A stretch of DNA of 64,000 nt from positions 1 to 64,000 of the forward strand of contig JAFYFU010000088.1 of NCBI GenBank assembly GCA_017543595.1. The letters run 5' to 3'. Under the pieces are notes generated by a model. That model searched no databases. It saw only the letters and a program-made list of their open reading frames with translations, and was not told the origin of the DNA. The translations under genes were made by a program, and so were the position numbers. The first letter of the stretch is position 1. The number at the start of each line of letters is the position of its first letter. Of the stretch, positions 31,616 to 41,400 are shown piece after piece. The DNA comes from Ruminococcus sp. (lineage in GTDB: Bacteria; Bacillota; Clostridia; Oscillospirales; Ruminococcaceae).

Positions 31616-32692
31616 TTACTTGAATGCCTTTAAGATATTTTCTTCCGTGAGGAGATATTTTCTGCCGAACTGCATTATATTTCCCGAACTCTGATAATTG
31701 TCTGCGGAGAAATCAGATGACGCAAGACTCCAATACATATTTCCGTCAGATGTGGAAGCATAGAACACGTTGTTTTCTATATCGAACCAGATAACTCCGC
31801 TGCCTCTGTATGCGCCTTCAAGCTGTTTGAGTTCGTTGTCGGAAAAATAATATATTCTGCATGAGGAATTTTCCGATGAACCCTCGGATATTATAAGTTC
31901 GGGGGTTTCGTCATTGTTCAAATCGCAAAGCTCAAATGCGGGCTGCAATTCGTTGTCGTCCGAGCCTGTAACCGCAGATTGAAGTAATTTTTTGCAGTTT
32001 TCTTTCTGCTGTGAGTTTAAAACCGCTCCCCAGCTTTCGGAACACTGAATTGCATAATCTATCGTTTCTGAACCGAAAGTATATTTTCTTCCGAGATATT
32101 CCGTATATTTGTCCTTGTATTCTTTCAGTGCGGCATCATATTCGGGCAGGGAAACATCTTCATCATTTATCTTGTGGGCTATTACTGCGCCGTTTGAGGC
32201 TGAGGCGGTATTGTCGTAATAGGTCATGACCTCCGAAAACTCACCGTTTACAAAGCTGAGATATTTTCCTATTACAAAGCCGTTGCCCTGAAACTCATCG
32301 CAGACTACCGACATATCGGGAATATATCCGACTTCGCCGTTATTTCCGTAAGAGCCGAGACTGTGAACCGAACCGTTGTAAGATGTATATATTTCGCATT
32401 TTGTGGTTCTTCCGCCGTCAGGCGATATGATAAGTTCGGGCGTTCCGTCATTTGTTATGTCGTAAAGTTCAAACATGGATTCATTTCCCTCTGCGGAAGA
32501 ATATTCCGAACTCTGCATAAACTCGGTGAGTTTTGAATTATATACATACTGCCAGTCAAATACAATGCTTCTCGGCGATATTTTTACGATTTCCTCGGCA
32601 GCAGGTTCTTCTTCGGTTTTTTCCTGACAGCCGAAAGCCGTACAAACCGAAAGAACTGCTGTTATCAATGATAATATTCTGAATTTTTTCAC
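31616..32692 (-). CDS. Lipoprotein with two calcium-site-like repeats
   Basis: The 358-residue protein starts at GTG 32692, 7 bases after GGAGG. The signal peptide ends in a lipobox (TAFGC). Two homologous halves each contain a VCBS/FG-GAP-like motif: ELYDITNDGTPELIIS (about 75-90) and ELCDLNNDETPELIIS (about 245-260). These motifs often bind calcium in extracellular proteins. Function unknown. It is the first gene of a transcript that continues into radA. Confidence 0.82.
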   Translation of the reverse strand: MKKFRILSLITAVLSVCTAFGCQEKTEEEPAAEEIVKISPRSIVFDWQYVYNSKLTEFMQSSEYSSAEGNESMFELYDITNDGTPELIISPDGGRTTKCEIYTSYNGSVHSLGSYGNNGEVGYIPDMSVVCDEFQGNGFVIGKYLSFVNGEFSEVMTYYDNTASASNGAVIAHKINDEDVSLPEYDAALKEYKDKYTEYLGRKYTFGSETIDYAIQCSESWGAVLNSQQKENCKKLLQSAVTGSDDNELQPAFELCDLNNDETPELIISEGSSENSSCRIYYFSDNELKQLEGAYRGSGVIWFDIENNVFYASTSDGNMYWSLASSDFSADNYQSSGNIMQFGRKYLLTEENILKAFK

Positions 32693-33076
32693 ATTAAGTC
32701 CTCCATTGGTTATTTTCCGTTTACAATCATGCGGAAATTTCAGATAAAAATTTTAACGGACAACAAAAAATACACAGACAGTAAAAAATTTTCTCAAATC
32801 TGACCATGCCAATAGTAGTATATCACATATTTCCGAATTTTGTCAAGTACAATCTGAGTGTGTTATATATCCGCAGGCAAGAGCTATATATATTCATATT
32901 ATATACTCTCCGAAAATTTTAACTGATATGCCTTTTATAAGATATATTTTTATCTTTTTAAATAGATAACATACATATCTTTTGTGTATTTCTACAAATT
33001 TTATTTTTTCTCTTTATTACACCGACAGTTTATGTTATAATTAAAGAGGTATAATTTATGAAAGGAAGGTATGGGT
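32693..33076. other. Divergent intergenic region
   Basis: Very AT-rich. It holds the minus-strand promoter above and, on the plus strand, a TATAAT at 33036-33041 without a convincing -35. No gene, RNA or repeat-family copy is seen. Confidence 0.5.
32817..32846 (-). promoter_or_regulatory. Promoter of the lipoprotein-radA operon
   Basis: Minus strand TTGACA (32846-32841), 18 bp, TATACT (32822-32817), about 125 bp before the GTG. Confidence 0.6.
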
Positions 33077-34765
33077 ATGTCAGAAAGTATGAGTTACAGT
33101 GACCTTAAAAATTTCCTCCTGAAAATGGAAGCCGTCCCCGATACCCTCTTCGGTGACGTTGAAGGTCCTATATCAGAACTTTGCATTAAACTGCGGATAG
33201 GCAGACTTGATGTTATATTTTATGAAAATTCGCAGAAAGAAACAGCGGGCGAATTTGAAAGCAGAATTTTCTATCAGTCGGATAACTGCAATATGGAAAG
33301 CTTTATTTCCGAAAGACGCACGACAGGTATATCAAACATCGTTATCTACAATGTATACAGACTTAAAAACAATTCAGACTGGAATGAAAACGAAAAAGAA
33401 TGTATAAATCTTATGCTCACCATGCTGTTTGTGTTCAACGGCAGGAGCAGACTTATGGATTTAAGCTATAAACTCAGTTTCTATGACCGTGACCTTGACA
33501 TATATAATCTTAAAGCCTTCATGAGAAGAACGGGCGAACTTCTCGCATCAGGCGAAATATTTGAATATACGGCTGTTTATTTCAACCTTAAAAAATTTTC
33601 TGTCGTGAATCTCCAAATAGGCAGGGAAAACGGCACCCGTGTAATGAAACGCTATATCGAATATATAAGCTCACTCATGAACGACAAAAACGAAATGACC
33701 GCAAGAATAGGCGGTGACAATTTTGTACTGCTGGTGAAAAATGAAAATATTATTGCCATAACCGAGGCTGTGAACGGTGTGTCCCTCGTCTATGACGATT
33801 CAACGGGCGACAGGATTTTTATTTCCGCAACCGCAGGCGTATACAAAATAGACGGAAAAATCCCCCTTCATGCACCTACTGACATAATGGACAGGCTGAA
33901 AATTGCTTTCAATGCCGCAAAAATCCGCACAAAACACAGTACGGCATATTTCGATGAAGTGATGATGGAAAGAAGCAGAAAAGAACTCCATATAAGTTCC
34001 GTATTCCGTAAAGCTATGGGCGATGAGGAGTTTCTCGTCTACTATCAGCCGAAAGTCGCTATGGACGAATATAAAATATGCGGTGCGGAAGCTCTTTGCA
34101 GGTGGAAACATCAGGGAAAACTCGTTTCGCCCTCGGAATTTATCCCCGTCCTTGAAAGAGGCATGGAAATATGCCGACTCGATTTCTATATGCTTGACCA
34201 TGTTTGCAAAGATATAAGGCGTTGGCTTGATTCGGGGAAAAAAGCCGTGAAAATTTCCGTAAACCTCTCACGCCGTCACCTCGCAAACGTTTCACTTCTC
34301 GAAGATATTCTCGAAACCATTGACAGAAACAATGTTCCACATGAATACATAGAACTTGAACTGACGGAAACAACAACGGACGTTGAATTTAATGTCCTGA
34401 AAGAATTGATAAACGGTTTGCAGAAAGCAGGAATTTCTACTTCCGTTGACGATTTCGGCGTGGGATATTCTTCACTCACGCTTATAAAGGATATTTCTTG
34501 GGACGTTCTCAAAATAGACAAAAGTTTTCTCCCCGAAGCAGGCGAACAGTATGACCTCAAAAAGAAAATAATGCTCAGGCACGTTGTTTCTATTGCAAAG
34601 GAAATAGGTCTTGAATGTGTTGCGGAAGGCGTTGAAACAAAAGAACAGGTTGAACTCCTCAAAGCAGACAACTGTAATATTGTGCAGGGATTCTATTTTG
34701 ACAAGCCCCTGCCTGCGGAGGAATTTGAAAAACGCCTTAACAATTATCAGTATTTCGTAGTATAG
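33077..34765 (+). CDS. Cyclic-di-GMP phosphodiesterase: degenerate GGDEF, intact EAL
   Basis: The protein has about 562 residues from ATG 33077, 7 bases after GGAAGG; an ATG 6 bases upstream is too close to that site. After an N-terminal region without a membrane segment come a GGDEF-like domain (about 130-290) whose signature reads RIGGDNF, with Glu replaced by Asn, and an EAL domain (about 305-550). EAL catalytic motifs are intact: GAEALCRW, ISVNLSRRHL, ELELTETT, DDFGVGYSSL, KIDKSF and AEGVET. The prediction is c-di-GMP hydrolysis, with the GGDEF half sensory or inactive. Confidence 0.9.
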   Translation: MSESMSYSDLKNFLLKMEAVPDTLFGDVEGPISELCIKLRIGRLDVIFYENSQKETAGEFESRIFYQSDNCNMESFISERRTTGISNIVIYNVYRLKNNSDWNENEKECINLMLTMLFVFNGRSRLMDLSYKLSFYDRDLDIYNLKAFMRRTGELLASGEIFEYTAVYFNLKKFSVVNLQIGRENGTRVMKRYIEYISSLMNDKNEMTARIGGDNFVLLVKNENIIAITEAVNGVSLVYDDSTGDRIFISATAGVYKIDGKIPLHAPTDIMDRLKIAFNAAKIRTKHSTAYFDEVMMERSRKELHISSVFRKAMGDEEFLVYYQPKVAMDEYKICGAEALCRWKHQGKLVSPSEFIPVLERGMEICRLDFYMLDHVCKDIRRWLDSGKKAVKISVNLSRRHLANVSLLEDILETIDRNNVPHEYIELELTETTTDVEFNVLKELINGLQKAGISTSVDDFGVGYSSLTLIKDISWDVLKIDKSFLPEAGEQYDLKKKIMLRHVVSIAKEIGLECVAEGVETKEQVELLKADNCNIVQGFYFDKPLPAEEFEKRLNNYQYFVV

Positions 34766-34792
34766 TAAAATCAAGAAAGTAAACGGAATAAA

Positions 34793-34889
34793 GGGGGTTT
34801 GGGGGAATAAAGCCGCCCCTTGACCTGAAAGTGAACGGAGCGCAGCGCAGTGAACGAAAGGTCAAGATTACAAAGGGCGGCTTCCCCCA
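34793..34889 (+). repeat. Structured intergenic repeat, complete G/C-run form
   Basis: GGGGG-TTT-GGGGG at the left, CCCCC at the right. Outer stem AAGCCGCCC/GGGCGGCTT, inner stem CTTGACCT/AGGTCAAG, 3' bulge ATTACAAA, apical loop with two GTGAACG boxes around GAGCGCAGCGC. It starts 27 bp after the EAL gene. It has no T-run, so it is not a standard terminator. Confidence 0.85.
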
Positions 34890-34901
34890 TTCAAAATAAT
34901 A

Positions 34902-35031
34902 TACAAGCCCCAAAAGTGCAAATTTGACGATTTTAATAAGAGGAAAATTTGCACCTTGTCATGGAAGTGAACGGAACGAAGTGAAGTGAACGAAATGACA
35001 AGCCCCAAAGTGCAAATTTGACGATTTTAAA
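34902..35031 (+). repeat. Structured intergenic repeat: a 3' half copy and a complete AGGAAA form
   Basis: 34902-34936 is the right half only. 34941-35031 is complete: outer arms AAATTTGCAC/GTGCAAATTT, inner arms CTTGTCAT/ATGACAAG, bulge CCCCAAA, tail GACGATTTTAAA. It ends 12 bases before the pyrC ATG; the AGGAGG site lies in between. Confidence 0.85.
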
Positions 35032-35043
35032 CAGGAGGTAATC

Positions 35044-36315
35044 ATGTCATCAATCTTAATCAAAAATATCCGTGCCGTGGATTCAAAAAATGATATGCTC
35101 ACGGATATTCTCATAAATGACGGCTTAATAACAGAACTCGGAACAAATATCCGCAGCGGTGCGGACGAGCTGATAGACGGTACAGACCTCGTTCTCATGC
35201 CGTCAATATTTGATATGCACGTTCATTTCCGTGACCCCGGACAGACCGAAAAAGAAGATGTTCTCACAGGCTGTTCGGCAGCCCTTGCGGGCGGTGTCAC
35301 GGGTGTCCTTGCCATGCCCAATACTTATCCTCCCTGCGACAACCCCGAAATTATAAGATATATCATCGACAAGGCAAAAGATACAGGCGTTGACGTTTAC
35401 CCCGTAGGCTGTATAACTCAGGGCATGAAAGGAGAAAAACTCTGCGATTACGATTCCATGAAAGATGCAGGCTGTATCTGCATATCAGATGACGGACGAC
35501 CTGTCGAAAATGCCGAACTCATGCGGAAAGCCCTCGAACTTTCAAATCAGAACGGTCTGCTTGTGGCTTCTCACTGTGAGGATTTGAACATAATCAACGG
35601 CGGTATCGTCAACAAGGGCGAAACTTCCGAAAAACTCGGCATAAAGGGTATGGACAGGGCTTCCGAAAACTACATTACCGCAAGGGAAATTATTCTCGCT
35701 TCCTCCGTAAATTCAAGAATACATATCTGCCATGTAAGCACAGAAGAAAGCACGGCTATTATAAGATTCGCTAAATCAAGGGGAATTAAAGTCACCTGCG
35801 AAACCGCTCCGCATTATTTCATGCTTACCGATAAATTAATTGAAAAGCGTGATGCCGATTACAGAATGAATCCTCCGCTGAGAACTCCCGATGATGTAAG
35901 GGCAATTATTGACGGAATAAAGGACGGCACTATCGACTGCATAATCACAGACCACGCCCCCCATACCGCAGAACAGAAAGCAGATTTTGAAAAAGCTCCC
36001 AACGGTGTTGTGGGTCTTGAAACATCTCTTGCCGCAACCCTTACAGCTTTATATCACACGGGAGAAGTTTCTCTCAAAAAAATAGTGGAACTCATGTGCA
36101 TAAACCCCAGAAGAATCCTCGGTCTTGAAATTCCTGCAATTCAGGTCGGAAAACCCGCTGATTTGATTATCGCAGACCTGAATAAAAAATGGACGGCAGA
36201 CCCCGAAAAACTCCATTCAAAATCCCATAACACAGTATTCAAGGGTATGACCCTAACAGGAAAAAACCTTGTTACTATATCAAAAGGTATCATAAGATAC
36301 GACGAAAGGAAGTAA
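35044..36315 (+). CDS. pyrC: Dihydroorotase
   Basis: The 423-residue amidohydrolase closes the dihydroorotate ring in pyrimidine synthesis. Metal-site motifs are visible: DMHVHFRDPGQTEKED (His-x-His) and IITDHAPHTAEQK. Length and motifs fit the long, type I bacterial dihydroorotases. CAGGAGG precedes ATG 35044. It heads a pyrC-pyrF-carA-carB run. No PyrR-type attenuator is visible; the leader is instead filled by structured repeats. Confidence 0.95.
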   Translation: MSSILIKNIRAVDSKNDMLTDILINDGLITELGTNIRSGADELIDGTDLVLMPSIFDMHVHFRDPGQTEKEDVLTGCSAALAGGVTGVLAMPNTYPPCDNPEIIRYIIDKAKDTGVDVYPVGCITQGMKGEKLCDYDSMKDAGCICISDDGRPVENAELMRKALELSNQNGLLVASHCEDLNIINGGIVNKGETSEKLGIKGMDRASENYITAREIILASSVNSRIHICHVSTEESTAIIRFAKSRGIKVTCETAPHYFMLTDKLIEKRDADYRMNPPLRTPDDVRAIIDGIKDGTIDCIITDHAPHTAEQKADFEKAPNGVVGLETSLAATLTALYHTGEVSLKKIVELMCINPRRILGLEIPAIQVGKPADLIIADLNKKWTADPEKLHSKSHNTVFKGMTLTGKNLVTISKGIIRYDERK

Positions 36316-36319
36316 TACT

Positions 36320-37246
36320 ATGTCATTTGACAGACTTATTGAAAGAATTATCGAACTCAAAAATCCGACTGTTGTCGGACTTGACCCGAAACTTGAATAC
36401 GTCCCCGAATTTATCAGAAAAAAATACACCGATGAGGACGGCGGTACAATCAAAGCCGCAGCAAAAGCTATTTTCGACTTCAACAAGGCTATAATTGACG
36501 AAATCCATGACATAGTACCTGCTATAAAACCGCAGGCGGCTTACTATGAAATGTACGGTCATTCGGGTATAAAAGCCCTTGCCAAAACTATACGCTACGC
36601 TCAGGTGAACGGTATGTTCGTTATCACTGACGGAAAAAGAAACGATATCGGCGCAACTATGGAGGCTTACACAAATGCCCACCTCGGAAGCGTTGACATC
36701 ATCGGAAATAAAATCTCTCCGTTCAATGCAGATGCCCTCACCGTAAACGGCTATCTCGGCACGGACGGAATAACTCCGCTCCTCAATGTCTGCAAGGAAC
36801 GTGACAAGGGTATTTATGTCCTTGTAAAAACTTCCAATCCGTCAAGCGGAGAACTTCAGGATATGAAACTCGAAGATGGCAGGACAATCTATGAGGCTAT
36901 GGGCGATATGTGCGAAAAATGGGGCGCAGATACCATAGGAAAATACGGATATTCCGCAGTAGGCGCAGTTGTCGGTGCGACTTATCCCGAAATGCTTGCG
37001 GAATTAAGAAAAAGACTCCCCCACACAATGTTCCTTGTTCCGGGATACGGCGCACAGGGCGGCGGTGCGGAAGGTCTTAAAGGCGGATTTGACGAAAACG
37101 GTCTCGGCGCAATTGTAAATTCCTCCCGTGCTGTTATGTGTGCCTACAAAAAAGAAGGCTGCAACGAAAGAGAATTTGCAAAAGCCGCAAGGCGTGAAGT
37201 TATCCGTATGAGAGATGACATAACTCAGTATATAAACCTTAAATAA
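36320..37246 (+). CDS. pyrF: Orotidine 5'-phosphate decarboxylase, type 2
   Basis: The 308-residue protein has the longer type 2 form. VVGLDPKLEYVPEFI lies near the N-terminus; the catalytic Lys/Asp region is ITDGKRNDIGATMEAY. It makes UMP from OMP. ATG 36320 is 4 bases after the pyrC stop, with AGGAAG overlapping the end of pyrC. Confidence 0.95.
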   Translation: MSFDRLIERIIELKNPTVVGLDPKLEYVPEFIRKKYTDEDGGTIKAAAKAIFDFNKAIIDEIHDIVPAIKPQAAYYEMYGHSGIKALAKTIRYAQVNGMFVITDGKRNDIGATMEAYTNAHLGSVDIIGNKISPFNADALTVNGYLGTDGITPLLNVCKERDKGIYVLVKTSNPSSGELQDMKLEDGRTIYEAMGDMCEKWGADTIGKYGYSAVGAVVGATYPEMLAELRKRLPHTMFLVPGYGAQGGGAEGLKGGFDENGLGAIVNSSRAVMCAYKKEGCNEREFAKAARREVIRMRDDITQYINLK

Positions 37247-37258
37247 TTCAGCTTTTAC

Positions 37259-37316
37259 CATATGCCTGCAATGGGGCAGGCATATGATGATAATACAGAT
37301 GCAGAATGTTTTCTGC
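37259..37316 (+). promoter_or_regulatory. Two hairpins between pyrF and carA
   Basis: CATATGCCTGC/GCAGGCATATG is a perfect 11-bp stem with a 6-nt loop (37259-37286). GCAGAA/TTCTGC (37301-37316) is a second stem just before the carA ribosome site. Neither has a T-run. They may be an RNA-processing or control element that sets the ratio of upstream to downstream expression. Confidence 0.45.
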
Positions 37317-37338
37317 GATAATTGAAAGGACTGGTAAA

Positions 37339-38454
37339 ATGTCTTTGTTTAACATTGGCGAAAAAGCTTATCTCATGCTTGAAAACGGTCAGATATTCGA
37401 GGGCAGAAGTTTCGGCGCAAAGGGTACTGTTATCGGTGAAGTCGTATTCACAACAGGTATCACGGGCTATCAGGAAACTCTCACAGACCCCAGCTATTAC
37501 GGACAGATAGTCACCCAGACTTTTCCGCTTATCGGAAATTACGGCGTAAATTCGGAAGATGCAGAATCCGAAAAAAGCTATGTCAGCGGCTATATAGCAA
37601 GGGAATGGTGCAATGCCCCGTCAAATTTCCGCTGTGAGGGAAATATTGACGACTTTCTCAAAAAGCATAACATAATCGGCATACACAATATTGATACCCG
37701 TCAGCTTACAAGAATTATCCGTGAGGCAGGCGTTATGAACGGTGTTATAACTACCGAAAATATCTTTGACAAAAAAGATGAACTCATGGAAAAAATAAAG
37801 GCTTTCTCGGTGAAAAATGCCGTTAAATCCGTTTCCGACACGAAAATACATATCTATAAGCCGAAAGAACCGAATGAAACAAAATACCGTGTCGTGCTTT
37901 TCGATTTCGGTTACAAGAGAAATATCCGCAGGGAATTGATTAAAAGAAACTGCGAGGTGATTGTTGTTCCCGCCAATACAAAAGCATCTTTCATAAAAGA
38001 AGCAAATCCCAATGGCATTATGTTCTCAAACGGTCCGGGAGACCCTGCCGAAAATACCGAAATTATCGAAAATATCAGGGAAATCCAGAAACTTAATATC
38101 CCCATTTTCGGAATTTGTCTCGGTCATCAGCTTATGGCTCTCGCAAACGGCGCAAAGACCGAAAAATTAAAATACGGTCACAGAGGCGCAAATCAGCCCG
38201 TTATTGACCTTGAAAGCGGTCTGACATACGTAACAAGCCAGAACCACGGATATGCCGTAATCGGTGACAGCATTGACCCAAAAATCGGTCACGTTTCCCA
38301 TATCAACGCCAACGACAAAACCTGCGAGGGCATACGCTATACTGCGGTAAATGCAAGAACTGTACAGTTCCACCCCGAAGCACACGGCGGTCCTCTTGAT
38401 ACTGCTTATCTTTTTGATGAATTTGTTGAAACTATGAAAAGGGAGCGTGACTGA
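37339..38454 (+). CDS. carA: Carbamoyl-phosphate synthase small (glutaminase) subunit
   Basis: The 371-residue protein has the N-terminal CarA domain (about 8-150: FEGRSFGAKGTVIGEVVFTT, ITGYQETLTDPSY) and a class I glutamine amidotransferase (about 185-365) with the nucleophile in FGICLGHQ and the His/Glu in QFHPEAHGG. It supplies ammonia to CarB. ATG 37339 follows AAAGGA; an upstream ATG at 37306 lies in a hairpin and lacks a site. The stop is 1 base before the carB ATG. Confidence 0.96.
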   Translation: MSLFNIGEKAYLMLENGQIFEGRSFGAKGTVIGEVVFTTGITGYQETLTDPSYYGQIVTQTFPLIGNYGVNSEDAESEKSYVSGYIAREWCNAPSNFRCEGNIDDFLKKHNIIGIHNIDTRQLTRIIREAGVMNGVITTENIFDKKDELMEKIKAFSVKNAVKSVSDTKIHIYKPKEPNETKYRVVLFDFGYKRNIRRELIKRNCEVIVVPANTKASFIKEANPNGIMFSNGPGDPAENTEIIENIREIQKLNIPIFGICLGHQLMALANGAKTEKLKYGHRGANQPVIDLESGLTYVTSQNHGYAVIGDSIDPKIGHVSHINANDKTCEGIRYTAVNARTVQFHPEAHGGPLDTAYLFDEFVETMKRERD

Positions 38455-38455
38455 T

Positions 38456-41400
38456 ATGCCACTCAGAAAAGATATTAAAAAAGTCCTCGTTATAGGTTCA
38501 GGTCCTATTGTCATAGGTCAGGCTGCGGAATTTGACTATGCAGGCACTCAGGCTTGCCGTGCATTGAAACAGGAAGGTCTTGAAGTTGTACTCATAAACT
38601 CAAACCCCGCTACTATCATGACCGATAAGGCTATGGCTGACAAAGTGTATATTGAACCGCTTACGCTTGATGTTGTAAAAAGAATTATCGAAATGGAAAA
38701 GCCCGACAGTCTGTTGTCTACTCTCGGAGGACAGACAGGTCTTACTCTCTCCATGCAGCTTGCGGAGGAGGGATTCCTTGATTCCCACAATGTAAAGCTT
38801 CTCGGCGCAGACCCCCTGACTATTCACAAGGCTGAGGACAGACAGGCTTTCAAGGACACTATGGAAAAAATCGGTCAGCCCTGTATCCCGTCAAAAGTCG
38901 TTGAAACCGTTGAGGACGCTATGGATTTTGCGGAGGTTATAAATTATCCCGTAATAGTCCGCCCTGCATTTACTCTCGGCGGTACAGGCGGAGGAATTGC
39001 AAATACTCCCGAAGAACTCCACGAAATTGCCGAAAACGGTCTGAGACTTTCACCTATCACGCAGATTCTCGTTGAAAAATGCATAAGCGGCTGGAAAGAA
39101 ATAGAATTTGAAGTTATCCGTGACGCAAAGGGAAATGTTATAACCGTATGCTCAATGGAGAACTTTGACCCCGTAGGCGTTCATACGGGCGACAGCATAG
39201 TTATTGCACCTGCGGTAACTCTTTCCGACAGGGAATATCAGATGCTCAGAACTGCCGCAATAAACATCATAAAAGAATTAAAAGTTGAGGGCGGCTGCAA
39301 CTGTCAGTTTGCACTTCACCCGACAAGCTTTGAGTATGCCGTAATAGAAGTAAATCCCCGTGTTTCACGTTCTTCCGCACTTGCTTCAAAGGCTGCGGGC
39401 TATCCTATCGCAAAGACAGCCGCAAAAATCGCTATCGGATATACTCTTGACGAAATCATAAATCAGGTTACGGGAAAAACATATGCCTGCTTTGAACCTG
39501 CCCTTGACTATGTTGTTGTAAAGTTCCCGAAATGGGCTTTTGACAAGTTTGTTTATGCAAAGAGGACTCTCGGCACTCAGATGAAGGCAACGGGAGAAGT
39601 TATGGCTATCGGCACAAGCTTTGAACAGGCTATCATGAAAGCAGTCCGTTCAACGGAACTCGGCGTTGACAGCATGAATATGAAGAAATTCTCAAAGCTT
39701 ACAGATGAGGAACTGAGAACAAAACTTCATGACATTGATGATGAGCGTTCATTTGTAATATTTGAGGCTCTCAAACGTGGCATAACTCCCGAAGAAATCC
39801 ACGATATAACAAAAATAGACAACTGGTTCTTATATAAATTGTTAAACCTTGCAGAGCTTGAAAAATGGCTTGCAGACGGCGAACTGACCCTCGAAAAATA
39901 CGATATCGCAAAACAGTACGGCTATCTTGACAGCACTATTGAAAGAATTTCCGGTCAGAAATGCCCTGCACGAAAAAGAGCAGTTTTCAAGACTGTTGAT
40001 ACCTGTGCGGGAGAGTTCAAAGCCGAAACACCTTATTTTTACTCAACCTTTGACGAGGAAAACGAAGCCAAGGAATTTATAGAGCATAAAAATTCGGGAA
40101 AGAAAAAAATTATAGTTTTCGGTTCAGGTCCTATAAGAATCGGACAGGGAATAGAATTTGACTACTGTTCCGTTCACTGTGTATGGACTCTGAAAGAACT
40201 CGGCTATGAGGCTGTTATCTGCAACAATAACCCCGAAACCGTTTCAACCGATTTCGATACGGGCGACAGACTTTATTTCGACCCCCTGACAAAAGAGGAC
40301 GTTGAGGCTATTATCGAAACCGAACAGCCTGACGGCGTAATAGTTCAGTTCGGCGGTCAGACTGCCATAAAATTAACAAGACATCTGTCGGACATGGGCG
40401 TAAATATTCTGGGTACTTCTGCGGATATGATTGACGCTGCCGAGGACAGGGAACGTTTTGACGAAATACTCGAAAAATGCGGAATACCCCGTCCTGCGGG
40501 TCATACTGTAATGACTACCGAAGAAGCCGTGAAAGCTGCGGAAGATTTGGGCTATCCCGTACTTTTAAGACCCTCTTATGTACTCGGCGGACAGAATATG
40601 ATTATTGCCCACTCAAAAGCCGATGTAGTTGAATACATGGGAATAATCACAAGCCATATGATTGAAAATCCCGTGCTTATAGACAAATACATGATGGGTA
40701 CGGAAGTTGAAGTCGATGCAATATGTGACGGAGAAGATTTCCTTATCCCCGGAATTATGGAGCATATCGAACGTGCGGGCGTTCATTCGGGAGATTCAAT
40801 TTCTATCTATCCCGCACAGCATTTGTCCGAAAGAATCAAGAGAATAATTGTTGAATATACAAGAAAACTCTCAAAGGAATTAAACGTCATCGGTCTGGTA
40901 AATATTCAGTATGTTGTGTACAATCATGAGGTATTCGTAATAGAAGTAAACCCCCGTTCTTCAAGAACTGTTCCCTATATCAGCAAGGTAACGGGTATTC
41001 CTATGGTTGACATAGCAACTAAAATAATGTTCGGCGCAAAACTCAAAGATATGGGCTATGAAAGCGGTCTGTACCCCGCAGGCGACTATGTTGCCGTAAA
41101 AGTACCCGTGTTCAGCTTTGAGAAATTGACCGATGTTGATACAATGCTCGGACCTGAAATGAAATCAACAGGCGAATGTCTCGGTATCGGCAGAAATCTC
41201 GAAGATGCACTCTTAAAGGGTCTTATAGCAGCAGGCTTTGACCTCAAACGTGAGGGCGGTGTGCTTATATCCGTCCGTGACAGCGACAAGAGAGAAGTTT
41301 TGCCTATCGCTGACAAGTTTGAACAGATGGGCTTTGAACTCTATGCAACATCAGGCACTCAAAGCGTTCTGACAAGAAATATGATAGCTTCCAACCTTGT

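Noticed and set aside
34793..34889. Strong GC hairpin after the EAL gene as a terminator
   Set aside because: No T-run follows on either strand, and the same structure occurs upstream of other genes, so it is treated as a repeat-family copy.
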